From contig CAJWJW010000096.1 in NCBI GenBank assembly GCA_913041775.1, positions 1 through 5,608 on the forward strand: a DNA stretch of 5,608 nt, in the 5' to 3' direction. The notes beneath the pieces are model-generated. The model saw only the letters and a list, made by a program, of their open reading frames with translations. It searched no databases and had not been told where the DNA came from. Source of the DNA: an uncultured Flavobacteriales bacterium (GTDB lineage: Bacteria; Bacteroidota; Bacteroidia; Flavobacteriales; UBA7430). Positions 5,129 to 5,608 of the stretch are shown in pieces (position 1 is the first letter of the stretch; every line of letters starts with the position of its first letter). Both the position numbers and the translations under genes were made by a program.

Positions 5129-5608
5129 ATGTCTAAATTGAGTCAATTTAAAGTAGGTGGCGTTCCAGAGCATTTTACATTTACCCTGGAAAAAAGCCAT
5201 AGAAGAAAATCGCTTTGAACCGCATGGAATTTCTGTTTCCTGGAAAGATTATCATGGTGGTACTGGAGCTATGAATAAAGACTTAAGGTCGAGCGACTTA
5301 GATATAGCCATATTACTTACCGAAGGAATTATAGCAGATATTCATCGTGGTAATCCTAGTAAAATTATACAGTTTTATCTTAAATCTCCTCTGCTTTGGG
5401 GGTTCATGTGGGTGCTAAGTCAAAGGTTACATCTGTAAATGACTTAGAAAATTCACGTGCAGCCATTTCTCGGTTTGGATCTGGCTCTCATTTAATAGCT
5501 TATGTAAATGCCGATAATTATAAATGGGATTTAGCAAAGCAGAAATTTGAAGTGGTTAAAAACCTCGATGGTGGAAGTGCCTATTTAGCTGATGGAAAAG
5601 CTGATTAT
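5129..5608 (+). pseudogene. PBP2-like substrate-binding-domain protein, interrupted by two compensating frameshifts, 3' end outside window
   Basis: The start ATG opens MSKLSQFKVGGVPEHF, then the frame runs into TGA at 5216-5218. The homologous continuation HLPWKKAIEENRFEPHGISV is in the +1 frame from about 5178 and stays readable to about 5400. There the original frame resumes at 5402 with VHVGAKSKVTSVNDLEN and is open to the window end. Joined, the three parts give about 160 residues that read like the first lobe of a type 2 periplasmic-binding fold of the nitrate/sulfonate/thiamine-precursor (NMT1/TauA) kind. It includes WKDYHGGTGAM, LDIAILLTEGI, GNPSKII and RFGSGSHLIAYVNA. There is no signal peptide or lipobox, so the protein would be cytoplasmic. 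The ligand is unknown. The first shift needs one base removed between about 5174 and 5180. The second needs one base added in the five-G run at 5398-5402. Decay, sequencing errors and recoding are all possible; the family call is more secure than the pseudogene status. Confidence 0.7.

Noticed and set aside
5187..5197. Programmed -1 frameshift at the six-A run
   Set aside because: The A-run resembles a slippery site, but a -1 slip leads to the wrong frame; similarity requires a +1 change and it occurs upstream of the run, before LPW.
5157..5438. Treating the 93-codon GTG frame as an independent gene
   Set aside because: Its first residues (GTG GCG TTC...) are the out-of-frame reading of the conserved VGGVPEHF segment, and its last residues after 5402 are the out-of-frame reading of VHVGAKSK. 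It is the middle part of one frameshifted gene.
1..5608. CRISPR arrays, tRNA or rRNA genes, insertion-sequence ends, attachment sites
   Set aside because: No repeat-spacer pattern, cloverleaf or rRNA segment, transposase or flanking inverted repeats were seen on reading both strands.

Overview
The window looks like a chromosomal segment from a member of the Bacteroidota, most likely class Flavobacteriia. The evidence is the protein sequences themselves: DnaG, an IspB-type prenyl transferase and the RlmN C-terminus all read as flavobacterial. AT-rich DNA, the absence of clear Shine-Dalgarno sequences and TAnnTTTG-type -7 promoter boxes fit the same group. The genus cannot be named from sequence alone.

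Layout from left to right. Bases 1-239 are the 3' end of rlmN (23S rRNA/tRNA methyltransferase, + strand). Converging on it is a 492-residue ArnT/PMT-like membrane glycosyltransferase on the - strand (282-1760). A 221-base divergent intergenic region (1761-1981) follows, holding candidate promoters on both strands and three closely spaced perfect 10-base palindromes. Next come two + strand housekeeping genes: a long-chain polyprenyl diphosphate synthase (ispB type, 1982-2956) and DNA primase dnaG (3032-4960, with a TTG start). A strong intrinsic terminator (4992-5026) closes this unit. A new promoter region (about 5041-5128) leads into a cytoplasmic-looking type 2 periplasmic-binding-protein homologue (5129 to the window end). 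Its reading frame is broken by two mutually compensating one-base shifts.

The conserved genes serve basic functions: rRNA modification, quinone side-chain synthesis and priming of DNA replication. The glycosyltransferase is the accessory-looking element. It lies on the opposite strand, is poorer in GC in the lines counted by hand, and probably decorates a cell-surface glycan using a polyprenyl-phosphate-linked sugar.

I do not see a new defence, mobile or multi-gene system here. The points most worth checking are the double frameshift in the last gene, the palindrome cluster, the probable leaderless ispB transcript and the duplicated 18-base block upstream of the last gene.
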